This document shows positions 1 to 6,201 of a DNA stretch of 6,649 bases, piece by piece. A model generated the notes under the pieces. That model had not been told where the DNA came from. It did no database searches and saw only the letters and a program-made list of their open reading frames with translations. The stretch spans positions 1-6,649 of the forward strand of contig JAISTI010000094.1 in NCBI GenBank assembly GCA_031272685.1, given 5' to 3'. The stretch's first letter is position 1; each line of letters opens with the position of its first letter. The position numbers were made by a program, and so were the translations under genes. The DNA is from Propionibacteriaceae bacterium. GTDB taxonomy: Bacteria > Actinomycetota > Actinomycetes > Propionibacteriales > Propionibacteriaceae.

Positions 1-436
1 TGGCGACCGGCCCGTCGTCGATGGTGAGGGCGATGCACTTGGCCTTCTTGCAGTCGACGGTGCCCAACGGCGGCGACGGGTTGGCGGGAGCGGCGGCCTG
101 CGCCGACTCGGACGGCTCGGCGCTGGCGGACGCCTCGGCGACGGCGCTGGGCGCCGCCTCGGAGTCGGCGGGAGCCGGCGCGCTCTGGGCCGGGTTCGGA
201 TCGACGGTAATCTCGCTCGGCAACGGCGCCAGCTCGGCGTCAGAAGACGGGATTTCTTGAGCGGCGTCAGTTTCGGAAAGCGGCGGGTTGCCTTCGCCGG
301 ACGCCGTTTCGCTGACGACGGCATGCGGCTGCGGCTCCGCGGTTGGCGGCTCGCCGGAGACCGGCATGCGCAGCGCGCAGCCGGCGAGCAACAGGAGAAC
401 CGCCGCACACCCGATGAACTTCTTTGCTTTTGACAT
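1..436 (-). CDS. Polysaccharide deacetylase (NodB-type) lipoprotein, N-terminal part, cut by the window edge
   Basis: Reading the minus strand from the ATG at 436 gives 145 codons without a stop. A short charged N-terminus (MSKAKK) and a hydrophobic stretch end in the lipobox LAGC, with the lipidated cysteine at residue 20, so this is an exported lipoprotein. Residues about 25-125 form a low-complexity linker rich in Ala, Pro, Ser and Glu, likely spanning the cell wall. The visible end reads DCKKAKC followed by ALTIDDGP (Asp140, Asp141), which matches motif 1 of the NodB homology domain. In that family the two Asp are the catalytic base and a metal ligand; the usual TFDDGP has Ile for Phe here. 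Family members remove acetyl groups from peptidoglycan or other wall glycans at the outer cell surface. GAGGG at 442-446 lies 5 bases before the ATG. The gene begins 28 bases after the VanZ-RDD stop, probably in the same operon. The metal-binding His motif lies outside the window, so substrate and activity cannot be judged. Confidence 0.85.
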   Translation of the reverse strand, partial: MSKAKKFIGCAAVLLLLAGCALRMPVSGEPPTAEPQPHAVVSETASGEGNPPLSETDAAQEIPSSDAELAPLPSEITVDPNPAQSAPAPADSEAAPSAVAEASASAEPSESAQAAAPANPSPPLGTVDCKKAKCIALTIDDGPVA

Positions 437-464
437 GAATACCCTCGGAGACGATGGTAACAGG

Positions 465-1532
465 CTAAGCCAGCGGCTGGCCCGAAGCCTGGCCGTCGGC
501 GGCGTCGTCCACCACCATCCGCATGCGGGTTACCACGCCGGTCAGGCCGCGGTGGTCACGCGGGAAGAACACCATGATGAAGCTGAGCAGGCTGAACAGC
601 ACCCAGTAGCCGCGCAGCGGCTCCAAACCGGCCAGCACTATGAACGGCCCAACGCCGAAGGCGAACTTCCCGATCCGCTGCAGCCAGCGGTATCGCGGGT
701 TTTCCACCGGGCGGATGTCCACGACGATTTCGCCGACCGTCTGCCCGCGCGCCAGGACGGTGACCAACTCGAAGGCCAGCGGCACCCCGACGAGCATCCA
801 GGTGTCGGCGGCCGTGGCCGAATTCCCAAGTGATTCCTGCCACAGGTACAGCTCGGCGGCCCGCCAGGCCACCGAAGCGCCGCCACCGACAATCAAGAAG
901 ACCACGAGGTCGGCCAGCCCACCGGTGAAACGCCGCCCGGCGGTGACGTGATCGATCTTGGGCGCCGGCCGGCCGCTGCCCAAAAGCCACAAAATGGGCA
1001 GGGCCAGCAGCGATCCGATGAGCGCCCCGCCGGTGTTGAGCAAGATGTCGTCTACGTCGAAGGTGCGGTAGGGGCACGGGTACAGACCCCAGATGCCGGT
1101 GAGCTGGGTGGTTTCTATCAGGGCACTGATGACCAGCCCGATGGCGGTGGCCAGCACTACCCCGCGCCGGGCCAGCAGCCGCAAAAACCCGCCCAGCGGC
1201 ATGAAGAGGAACACGTTGAACACCACTTGCAGCAGCGCCCGGTTGTGCAGCGAGCGGCCGGCCGGGTCGTCGAAAATGTCCTGGATGAACGAGAACGGGT
1301 GGAAATTCGCCGCCACGCACTTGTAATCCGAACTCTCCGGCAGCGGGATGAGGGTATAGCTCCACAAAGCCACCGCGTAAACCATGACGGCCAGCAGCAG
1401 CAGCAAGTCGATCAGCCGCAGCCTCCCGGCTCGCCGGTAGCGCACCGCCACCGTGGGCACAAACGCGAAGAACGCCAGCAGGCATCCGGTGAATATTGCA
1501 ACGAGGGTGCTCGGCCCGAATTGACGCAGCAT
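465..1532 (-). CDS. VanZ-RDD fusion membrane protein
   Basis: This is a 355-residue integral membrane protein with two domains. Residues about 38-185 form a VanZ-like domain, recognised by NVFLFMPLGG (106-115), SALIETTQ (136-143) and RTFDVDDILLNTGGAL (156-171), the usual VanZ signature positions. Residues about 198-340 form an RDD-type domain: it starts with RRFTGGLADL, holds a transmembrane pair, and has GQTVGEIVVDIRPVE (263-277), the typical RDD hairpin between helices. I count roughly eight or nine hydrophobic segments. VanZ is named from a teicoplanin-resistance protein, but the biochemical role of VanZ-like and RDD domains in such fusions is not established, so drug resistance should not be assumed. 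The ATG at 1532 is supported by AAGGAG (1539-1544) 6 bases upstream. It lies between the PemK-like gene and a wall-glycan deacetylase gene, which points to the cell envelope (inference). Confidence 0.88.
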   Translation of the reverse strand: MLRQFGPSTLVAIFTGCLLAFFAFVPTVAVRYRRAGRLRLIDLLLLLAVMVYAVALWSYTLIPLPESSDYKCVAANFHPFSFIQDIFDDPAGRSLHNRALLQVVFNVFLFMPLGGFLRLLARRGVVLATAIGLVISALIETTQLTGIWGLYPCPYRTFDVDDILLNTGGALIGSLLALPILWLLGSGRPAPKIDHVTAGRRFTGGLADLVVFLIVGGGASVAWRAAELYLWQESLGNSATAADTWMLVGVPLAFELVTVLARGQTVGEIVVDIRPVENPRYRWLQRIGKFAFGVGPFIVLAGLEPLRGYWVLFSLLSFIMVFFPRDHRGLTGVVTRMRMVVDDAADGQASGQPLA

Positions 1533-1584
1533 CCAATACTCCTTGTCCGGTCCCTACCCCCGGTCGTTCGCCCATTATCTCCCA

Positions 1585-2097
1585 TTAGCGGCGGTGTTGG
1601 AAAACCCCGGCGGCGACACGCTCGAAAACGTGCGGCTCGATCTTGAAACCCTGCGGGCGGCGGATGTGCCGCGGATCGAGGCGGATCACCCGGTCGACAC
1701 GCGCCTCCGAAGACCGGCCGCGCTGATCCCATGGCCCGGTGCCGATGTCCACCCAGTACCGGCCGTGGGACGCCTCTTCTTCCTTGTCGCGGTCGTGGTC
1801 TTTGCTGGTGAGCATCAGCCCCAGCAGCCACGGGCCGTCATGGCCGACGACCAACACCGGCCGGTCTTTGCCGATCTCGAAATCTTCCTCATAGGGCACC
1901 CAAGCCCAAACCACCTCGCCAGGATCGGGCAGCTCGTCGGGATGTGGGCGGTATTCCAGGTGCGGCTGGCCCAAGAAGTCGCCCGGATAGACGTACGGCG
2001 CGGGCACCGCCTCCATCAGCGAGTGCAGCTTCGGATCGGCGAAATGCCCCCAAATCCGGCGGGCGGCTTCCCGGTGTTCGGCGGTCTGTTGGCGCAA
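1585..2097 (-). CDS. PemK/MazF-like family protein, no visible antitoxin partner
   Basis: The product has 170 residues. From residue 59 it follows the PemK/MazF (CcdB/PemK superfamily) pattern: PGEVVWAWVPYEED, then GKDRPVLVVG (76-85), LLGLMLTSKDHD (91-102), WVDIGTGPWD (115-124) and a C-terminal RVDRVIRLDP stretch (133-142). Characterised MazF/PemK toxins are ribosome-independent mRNA endonucleases of about 110 residues. This protein has about 58 extra N-terminal residues, mostly polar and proline-rich. The start I chose is TTG at 2097, with AGGGGG (2103-2108) 5 bases upstream; ATG at codon 28 is an alternative without an obvious ribosome site. The Shine-Dalgarno overlaps the stop of the upstream membrane-protein gene (gap 9 bases), suggesting translational coupling. 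No small antitoxin-like gene lies on either side, so this may be a domesticated family member and not a toxin. Nuclease activity is unproven. Confidence 0.72.
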   Translation of the reverse strand: MRQQTAEHREAARRIWGHFADPKLHSLMEAVPAPYVYPGDFLGQPHLEYRPHPDELPDPGEVVWAWVPYEEDFEIGKDRPVLVVGHDGPWLLGLMLTSKDHDRDKEEEASHGRYWVDIGTGPWDQRGRSSEARVDRVIRLDPRHIRRPQGFKIEPHVFERVAAGVFQHRR

Positions 2098-2106
2098 CGC
2101 GGCCCC

Positions 2107-2598
2107 CTATCGGTATTTCGGCAGCGGCCCGTAGGCCACGTTCTCGGGCATCGCCTCGAAGGTGGGGGCGGGATGGCGCCGCGCGTGGCAGGCCCGGAAG
2201 AAGCGGCCGGTGGCGGGTAGCCAGAGCGCAAACAGCCCGGCGAACGCCAGCCCGGCCACCGCCCAGCCCAGCCAGCCGATCAGCGGCGCGGCGCAGGCGA
2301 GCAGGAAGGCGAAGATCCCCCAGATGCGCGTCCACTTGTAGCCCAGGTAGCCGTACCAGCCGGCGATGCCCAGGAACGCGCCGATGATGACGGCGCCGAC
2401 GGTGAGCGCGCACACCAGCAGCACCTGGGAGAGCATGTCCGCTTGCGGGAACCAGGAAAACAGGGTGGTGCCCTGCGGGAAAGCCGCGGCGGTGAGCCAG
2501 TAGCCCCAGATGAGCGCCGCGAACAGCGCCGCGTCGGCGGCGAAGAAGCAGCCCAGCGCGAACAGCGCGGTGAACGGGCGGCGGGGCTCATTGGGCAT
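2107..2598 (-). CDS. Four-helix membrane protein of unknown function
   Basis: I do not recognise the family of this 163-residue protein. It has no signal peptide cleavage site and about four hydrophobic segments: residues 9-39, 57-83, 92-110 and 111-128. They are Gly/Ala/Trp-rich, and the loops are short. The last 35 residues are polar, begin with several Arg and His, and end in YGPLPKYR, so they are probably cytoplasmic. The start is ATG at 2598. There is no Shine-Dalgarno site, but TAGGCT on the same strand ends 7 bases before the ATG, so the mRNA is probably leaderless. It is the first gene of the four-gene minus-strand operon, and its stop lies 9 bases before the PemK-like start. Function could be linked to envelope maintenance through its neighbours, but this is only context. 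Confidence 0.75.
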   Translation of the reverse strand: MPNEPRRPFTALFALGCFFAADAALFAALIWGYWLTAAAFPQGTTLFSWFPQADMLSQVLLVCALTVGAVIIGAFLGIAGWYGYLGYKWTRIWGIFAFLLACAAPLIGWLGWAVAGLAFAGLFALWLPATGRFFRACHARRHPAPTFEAMPENVAYGPLPKYR

Positions 2599-2605
2599 GT
2601 GCCAA

Positions 2606-2611
2606 AGCCTA
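2606..2611 (-). promoter_or_regulatory. Candidate leaderless promoter (-10 TAGGCT) for the four-gene minus-strand operon
   Basis: TAGGCT on the minus strand is followed by exactly 7 bases and then the ATG at 2598. This is the spacing at which transcription would start on or next to the A of the start codon. There is no Shine-Dalgarno site, consistent with a leaderless mRNA, a common class in actinobacteria. No convincing -35 is visible; that region would lie around 2629-2634, on the start codon of the divergent HAD gene. Confidence 0.55.
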
Positions 2612-2617
2612 GCGAAC

Positions 2618-2623
2618 TATGCT
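2618..2623 (+). promoter_or_regulatory. Candidate leaderless promoter (-10 TATGCT) for the HAD phosphatase gene
   Basis: TATGCT is followed by 7 bases and the ATG at 2631, mirroring the minus-strand element 6 bases away. If this is the -10, the in-frame ATG at 2619 lies inside the promoter and cannot be the start of this transcript. No Shine-Dalgarno site is present and the -35 region is poor. Confidence 0.52.
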
Positions 2624-2630
2624 TTGGGCT

Positions 2631-3272
2631 ATGCCCGGAAAAGCTGTGCTCTTCGACTTGGACGGAACGCTGGCCGACACCGTCCCGCTGTTGTTGGAAT
2701 CGTACGCGCGCACCGCCCAGCAGGTGCTCGGCGTCCCGGCCGACCTCGAACTGCACCGGCGCTGGATCGGCCGCCCGCTGCGAGACACCTTCGAGAACAT
2801 CTACGGCCCGGAGCATGTGGAAGCGATGGTGGCCGCGTATGACGAGATCAACGTCGCCCTCACCGTCAGCGACACCCGGGAGTTTCCCGGCATCCGGGAT
2901 CTGCTCATCGAATTGGCGCAAGCGGGAGTGGCCGTCGGGGTCGCCACCGCCAAACGCGCCCCTGCCGCGAAGCTGACCCTGGCGGCCGCCCAGTTGGCCG
3001 GCGTGGTGGAGGTGGTGGCCAGCGCCGAAGACACCGACGCGCACAAGCCCAGCCCCGAACCGCTGCTGAAAGCCGCCGCCGCCCTGGGCGCACAGCCCTG
3101 CGAAACTGCCTATGTCGGCGACGCGGTGACGGACATCCAGGCCGCGAAAGCCGCCGGCATGAAAGCGGTCGCCGTCTCCTGGGGCGCGGCCACCGCCGCC
3201 GAGTTGGCCGCCGAAAACCCGGACGCGCTGGCCGCCACCGTGGCCGAGTTGCGCGCCATCCTGCTCGGCTGA
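2631..3272 (+). CDS. HAD-superfamily phosphatase (Gph/PpaX-like)
   Basis: The protein is 213 residues when started at ATG 2631. All four haloacid dehalogenase motifs are visible. Motif I is FDLDGT with nucleophile Asp9 and acid/base Asp11. Motif II is the ATAK segment with Thr106, where many relatives have SNK. Motif III is Lys139 in HKPSPEPL. Motif IV is GDAVTD with Asp164 and Asp168. The helical cap at about residues 16-80 and the order of motifs fit the phosphoglycolate phosphatase/pyrophosphatase PpaX subgroup. Such soluble Mg-dependent enzymes hydrolyse small phosphate esters; the substrate cannot be read from sequence. ATG 2619 would add four residues (MLWA), but 2631 gives the usual family N-terminus and the 7-base distance to TATGCT. 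It diverges from the minus-strand operon and is followed 98 bases later by the CoA-transferase gene, which has its own promoter candidate. Confidence 0.88.
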   Translation: MPGKAVLFDLDGTLADTVPLLLESYARTAQQVLGVPADLELHRRWIGRPLRDTFENIYGPEHVEAMVAAYDEINVALTVSDTREFPGIRDLLIELAQAGVAVGVATAKRAPAAKLTLAAAQLAGVVEVVASAEDTDAHKPSPEPLLKAAAALGAQPCETAYVGDAVTDIQAAKAAGMKAVAVSWGAATAAELAAENPDALAATVAELRAILLG

Positions 3273-3301
3273 GGCTTTGGTTTTTGCGCCCGCCCGGGCA
3301 A

Positions 3302-3318
3302 CAACCCCGGCCGGGTTG
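3302..3318. repeat. Inverted repeat, possible operator upstream of the CoA-transferase
   Basis: CAACCC and GGGTTG form a perfect 6-base inverted repeat with a 5-base centre (CGGCC). It lies 3 bases before the putative -10 TACGCT, covering the spacer and the edge of the -35 region, where a repressor could act. It could also form the stem of a weak terminator for the HAD gene, but no T-run follows. Chance occurrence in GC-rich DNA is possible. Confidence 0.35.
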
Positions 3319-3321
3319 AAG

Positions 3322-3332
3322 TACGCTATATG
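3322..3332 (+). promoter_or_regulatory. Candidate promoter for the CoA-transferase (-10 TACGCT or TATATG)
   Basis: This is the most AT-rich point of the 98-base gap between the HAD stop and the CoA-transferase ATG. TACGCT (3322-3327) matches the TAnnCT pattern seen at the other promoter candidates in the window; the overlapping TATATG (3327-3332) is an alternative. Either would give a 5' leader of roughly 30-37 bases carrying the Shine-Dalgarno site. No clear -35 is visible. Confidence 0.4.
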
Positions 3333-3356
3333 TCCGTACCAGACCCCCAGGACTTC

Positions 3357-3362
3357 AAGGAG
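3357..3362 (+). promoter_or_regulatory. Ribosome binding site AAGGAG that decides the CoA-transferase start
   Basis: AAGGAG lies 8 bases before ATG 3371. A GTG at 3362 in the same frame begins within this site, so it would lack any ribosome site of its own and is unlikely to be the start. Confidence 0.8.
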
Positions 3363-3370
3363 TGCAGAAA

Positions 3371-4879
3371 ATGACCAGGGTTGCCAACAAGAAGTGGCGC
3401 AGCAAGTTGATGTCGGCCGACGAGGCCGCCAAATTCATCAAGAACGGGATGAACGTGGGCGTCAGCGGGTTCACCGGCTCCGGATACCCCAAAGCCGTGC
3501 CGGTGGCACTGGCCGAGCAGATCAAGGTTGCGCACGACCGCGGCGAAGAGTTCCAGGTCGGCATCTTCACCGGCGCTTCCACCGCGCCCGAGCTGGACGG
3601 CTCGCTCTCCGACGTCTTCGGCATGAAGCTGCGGATGCCCTACCAGTCCGACCCGTCCATGCGCGCCCGCATCAACGACGGCACCACCACCTACGTCGAC
3701 GCACACCTGTCCCACTCCGGCCCGCAGGTGCTGGCCGGGCATTACGGCAAGATGGACTGCGCCATCATCGAGCTGACGGCCATCACCGCCGACGGCCGCC
3801 TCATCCCGTCGTCCTCGCTGGGCAACAACGTCTCCTGGATCGAAGCCGCCGAGTTCATCATCCTGGAGGTCAACTCCTGGATGTCGATGGGCCTGGAGGG
3901 CATGCACGACATCTGGTACGGCGTGGCGCTGCCGCCCGAGCGCACCCCCATCCCGATCACCTCCGCCGGGGAGCGCATCGGCCAGAAATACTACGAGATC
4001 CCCTTCGAGAAGGTCGTCGCCGTGGTGGAGACCGACGCCCCCGACCGCAACACCCCGTTCAAGCCGCTCGACGACGACTCCAAGAAGATCGCCGGGTATT
4101 ACCTCGAATTCCTGGAGCACGAGGTCAACAAGGGCCGGCTGCCGAAGAATCTGCTGCCGCTGCAGTCGGGCGTGGGCAATATCGCCAACGCGGTGCTCTC
4201 CGGGCTGCTGGAAGGCCCGTTCGAGAATCTCACCTCGTACACCGAGGTGATCCAAGACGGCATGATCGACCTTATCGACGCCGGCAAGCTGGTGGCCGCC
4301 TCCGCCACCGCCTTCTCGCTCGGCCCGGATTACGCGAACAAGATGAACGACAACGCCGCCTTCTACGCCAAGTCCATCGTGCTGCGCCAGCAGGACATCT
4401 CCAACCACCCCGAGCCGATCCGCCGCCTGGGCGTGCTGGCCTGCAACGGCCTGAGCGAGGCCGACATCTACGGCAACGTGAACTCCACGCACATCATGGG
4501 CTCCAAGATGCAAAACGGCATCGGCGGCTCCGGCGACTTCACCCGCAACGCCTACATTTCAGCGTTCGTCACGCCGTCCACCGCCAAGGGCGGCGCGATT
4601 TCGGCGATCGTCCCGATGGTCTCGCACCACGACCACACCGAGCACGACACCCACGTCATCATCACCGAGCAGGGCCTGGCGGACATCCGTGGGCTCGGCC
4701 CGCAGCAGCGCGCCAAGCTCATCATCGAAAAGTGCGCGCACCCCGACTACAAGCCGCTACTGAGCGACTATTTCGAGCGGGCGGTGAAATCTGCGAACAG
4801 CCAGCACACCCCGCACATCCTCACCGAGGCGCTGGGCTTCCACAGCCGCTTCCTGGAGACGGGGACGATGCTCCCGTAA
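3371..4879 (+). CDS. Acetyl-CoA hydrolase/transferase family, succinate CoA-transferase type
   Basis: This 502-residue protein has the full length of class I succinyl-CoA:acetate CoA-transferases (AarC/Cat1-like). Landmarks are VSGFTGSGYPKAVP (31-44) in the N-terminal domain, QSGVGNIANAVLSGL (265-279), SYTEVIQDG (289-297) with Glu292 at the position of the catalytic glutamate that forms the CoA thioester, and GIGGSGDFTRNA (383-394), the glycine-rich oxyanion loop. ITEQGLADIRGLGP (431-444) is the conserved C-terminal signature. The enzyme moves CoA between acyl-CoA and a carboxylate in the cytosol, typically succinyl-CoA with acetate, or propionyl-CoA with succinate in propionate-forming actinomycetes. 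Sequence alone does not separate these, and some relatives are called acetyl-CoA hydrolases. The ATG 3371 start rests on AAGGAG 8 bases upstream. It is probably transcribed alone: the gap before it holds a promoter candidate, and a convergent gene follows. Confidence 0.93.
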   Translation: MTRVANKKWRSKLMSADEAAKFIKNGMNVGVSGFTGSGYPKAVPVALAEQIKVAHDRGEEFQVGIFTGASTAPELDGSLSDVFGMKLRMPYQSDPSMRARINDGTTTYVDAHLSHSGPQVLAGHYGKMDCAIIELTAITADGRLIPSSSLGNNVSWIEAAEFIILEVNSWMSMGLEGMHDIWYGVALPPERTPIPITSAGERIGQKYYEIPFEKVVAVVETDAPDRNTPFKPLDDDSKKIAGYYLEFLEHEVNKGRLPKNLLPLQSGVGNIANAVLSGLLEGPFENLTSYTEVIQDGMIDLIDAGKLVAASATAFSLGPDYANKMNDNAAFYAKSIVLRQQDISNHPEPIRRLGVLACNGLSEADIYGNVNSTHIMGSKMQNGIGGSGDFTRNAYISAFVTPSTAKGGAISAIVPMVSHHDHTEHDTHVIITEQGLADIRGLGPQQRAKLIIEKCAHPDYKPLLSDYFERAVKSANSQHTPHILTEALGFHSRFLETGTMLP

Positions 4880-4899
4880 CCGGGAAAACTGACGGGGGC
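4870..4899. terminator. Possible hairpin shared by two convergent genes
   Basis: GCTCCCGT (4870-4877) can pair with ACGGGGGC (4892-4899), an 8-base stem with one T-G wobble and a 14-base loop. It spans the end of the CoA-transferase, the 19-base gap and the stop codon of the DUF1015 gene. A smaller CCCG-TAAC-CGGG hairpin sits at 4873-4884. No T-run follows on either strand, so intrinsic termination is doubtful. Confidence 0.25.
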
Positions 4900-6194
4900 T
4901 AGCCGCCCAACCGGGCGGTGGGGCGGATCACCAGCCCGGTGCGCAGCTTCGGCGTGAAGAACGTCGATTTCGGCGGCATCAGCAGGCCTTCGCGCGCGGT
5001 GCGCTCGATCTCGGTGATGGAAGTGGGGCGGATGAGCACCCCAGCGGAGTATCTGCCGGTCGCCAGCGCCTCCTTCACCTCGGCCAGCCCGTGCTGGTAG
5101 GTCACTTGCAGTTGCGCCCCGGCGGCGGTTTGCGGCTCGGCGAGCGGGGCCAGCGCGTGTTCCAGCAGCGCGCCGTCGAGGTTGCGCACCCCGGTGAAGG
5201 CCCCGGCTTTCGGAATCATCCACTCGGTGGCGCCGTCGGGGTGTAGGAAGACCAGCCGGCCGAGCGCCACCAGCTCGCGCAGGGTTTCCGGGGAGGCTTC
5301 CGGGGCGGGCTCGAAGTCGAAGCAGCCGCCCAGCACCGCCCGCAGGTGCGTCAGGCACACCCCGGAGTAGAGGCGGTGGATGGCGGCGATGGAAAGCTGG
5401 CCGGGGATGAGTTCGTTGACGAAGGCGAGGGTGTATTCGGCTTCGGTGTCTTGGCGGCCGGTGGCGGCGCGCACCTCGTCGCGGTAGGTCCGCGAAATGG
5501 CGTAGCGGTGGTGGCCGTCGGCGATCAGCACATCGTCGGAAGCCAAAATGGCTTGCAGGCGGGCGATTCGGGCAGGGTCGGACACTCGTTCGACAGAGTG
5601 CAGCACGCCCTCGGCGGTCATGGAGCCGAGCACCTCGCCGGGCTCGACCAGCGCGTCGGTCAGTCCGGAAGCCAGCGACAGCCCCCACACTGGCGAAAGG
5701 TTGCAGCCGGTGGCGCGGGTGAGATCGAGCCGGTCGGTTTTGGCTTTCGGGGTGGTCTGCTCGTGCGGCAGCACCCCACCGGCGCCTTCGTCCACAACTT
5801 CCAGCCCGCCGAGCAGGCCCACTATCACCCGGTCGGCCCCGGATTCGTCGGTGAAGCTCATCCGGTAGATGGTCAGCGACGGCTCGGCGTCTTGGATCAG
5901 CACCCCGTCGGCCAGCCATTCGGAGAGCAGCCGGGCGGCCCAGGCGTACGGGCCGATGGTGTGCGGGCAGGCGCGGGCGGCCGACGGCGGTTCTTCGCCC
6001 GGAGGGATCACCCCGGAACCGGTCAACTCCAACAGCCGCGCCGGCTCGTCCACGCGGACGATGTTGTGCGGGTCGGTCAGGGCCAAGTCCATCACGTCGG
6101 CGTCGGAGAGCACATCGTAGGGCGGGGCGATCACCAGGTCGAGGTTGGTGCCTGGGGCGTAGCGGATCGCCCGGAAGGGCGCGAATTTCGGCAT
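4899..6194 (-). CDS. DUF1015 family protein
   Basis: This 431-residue soluble protein has the hallmarks of DUF1015. They are KFAPFRAIRYAP at the N-terminus, VIAPPYDVLS (21-30), DPHNIVR (41-47), LPHEQTTPKAKTDRL (142-156), NLSPVWGL (165-172), ADGHHRYAIS (225-234) and a C-terminal MPPKSTFFTPKLRTGL (406-421). The length is normal for the family, although residues about 51-80 look like a somewhat long proline-containing loop. The biochemical function of DUF1015 is not established. DGHHRY resembles the nucleotide-binding motif of the ParB/sulfiredoxin/SerK-type fold, so an ATP- or ADP-dependent phosphotransfer role is a reasonable guess (inference). In some bacteria DUF1015 genes neighbour serine-biosynthesis genes; none is seen here. 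The start ATG 6194 has no Shine-Dalgarno site, but TAGCCT ends 7 bases before it, suggesting a leaderless mRNA. It is divergent from the nitroreductase gene and convergent with the CoA-transferase. Confidence 0.9.
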   Translation of the reverse strand: MPKFAPFRAIRYAPGTNLDLVIAPPYDVLSDADVMDLALTDPHNIVRVDEPARLLELTGSGVIPPGEEPPSAARACPHTIGPYAWAARLLSEWLADGVLIQDAEPSLTIYRMSFTDESGADRVIVGLLGGLEVVDEGAGGVLPHEQTTPKAKTDRLDLTRATGCNLSPVWGLSLASGLTDALVEPGEVLGSMTAEGVLHSVERVSDPARIARLQAILASDDVLIADGHHRYAISRTYRDEVRAATGRQDTEAEYTLAFVNELIPGQLSIAAIHRLYSGVCLTHLRAVLGGCFDFEPAPEASPETLRELVALGRLVFLHPDGATEWMIPKAGAFTGVRNLDGALLEHALAPLAEPQTAAGAQLQVTYQHGLAEVKEALATGRYSAGVLIRPTSITEIERTAREGLLMPPKSTFFTPKLRTGLVIRPTARLGG

Positions 6195-6201
6195 GTCCCC
6201 A

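Noticed and set aside
288..833. Long plus-strand open frame opposite the lipoprotein and VanZ-RDD genes
   Set aside because: It spans two well-supported minus-strand genes and their gap, has an unnatural composition (His/Gln/Arg-rich), and shows no domain. It is a GC-rich shadow frame.
556..1575. 339-codon minus-strand open frame overlapping the VanZ-RDD gene
   Set aside because: Low-complexity Ala/Arg/Gly/His composition, no membrane pattern, and it conflicts with the VanZ-RDD frame, which has clear signatures.
1574..1579. GATAAT on the minus strand in the 52-base gap before the VanZ-RDD gene, a possible internal -10
   Set aside because: It resembles TATAAT but lacks a credible -35 and does not fit the TAnnCT pattern of the other promoters. 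It is too weak to annotate.
3285..3300. GCCCG/CGGGC hairpin after the HAD gene as a terminator
   Set aside because: The loop would be only two bases and the T-rich stretch lies before the stem and not after it.
3362..3364. GTG as an earlier in-frame start of the CoA-transferase
   Set aside because: It begins on the last base of the AAGGAG site that serves ATG 3371 and has no ribosome site of its own.
3277..4902. 541-codon plus-strand open frame overlapping the CoA-transferase
   Set aside because: It is longer than the real gene but Arg/Pro/His-rich without motifs. The other frame encodes an intact CoA-transferase with a catalytic Glu and a ribosome site.
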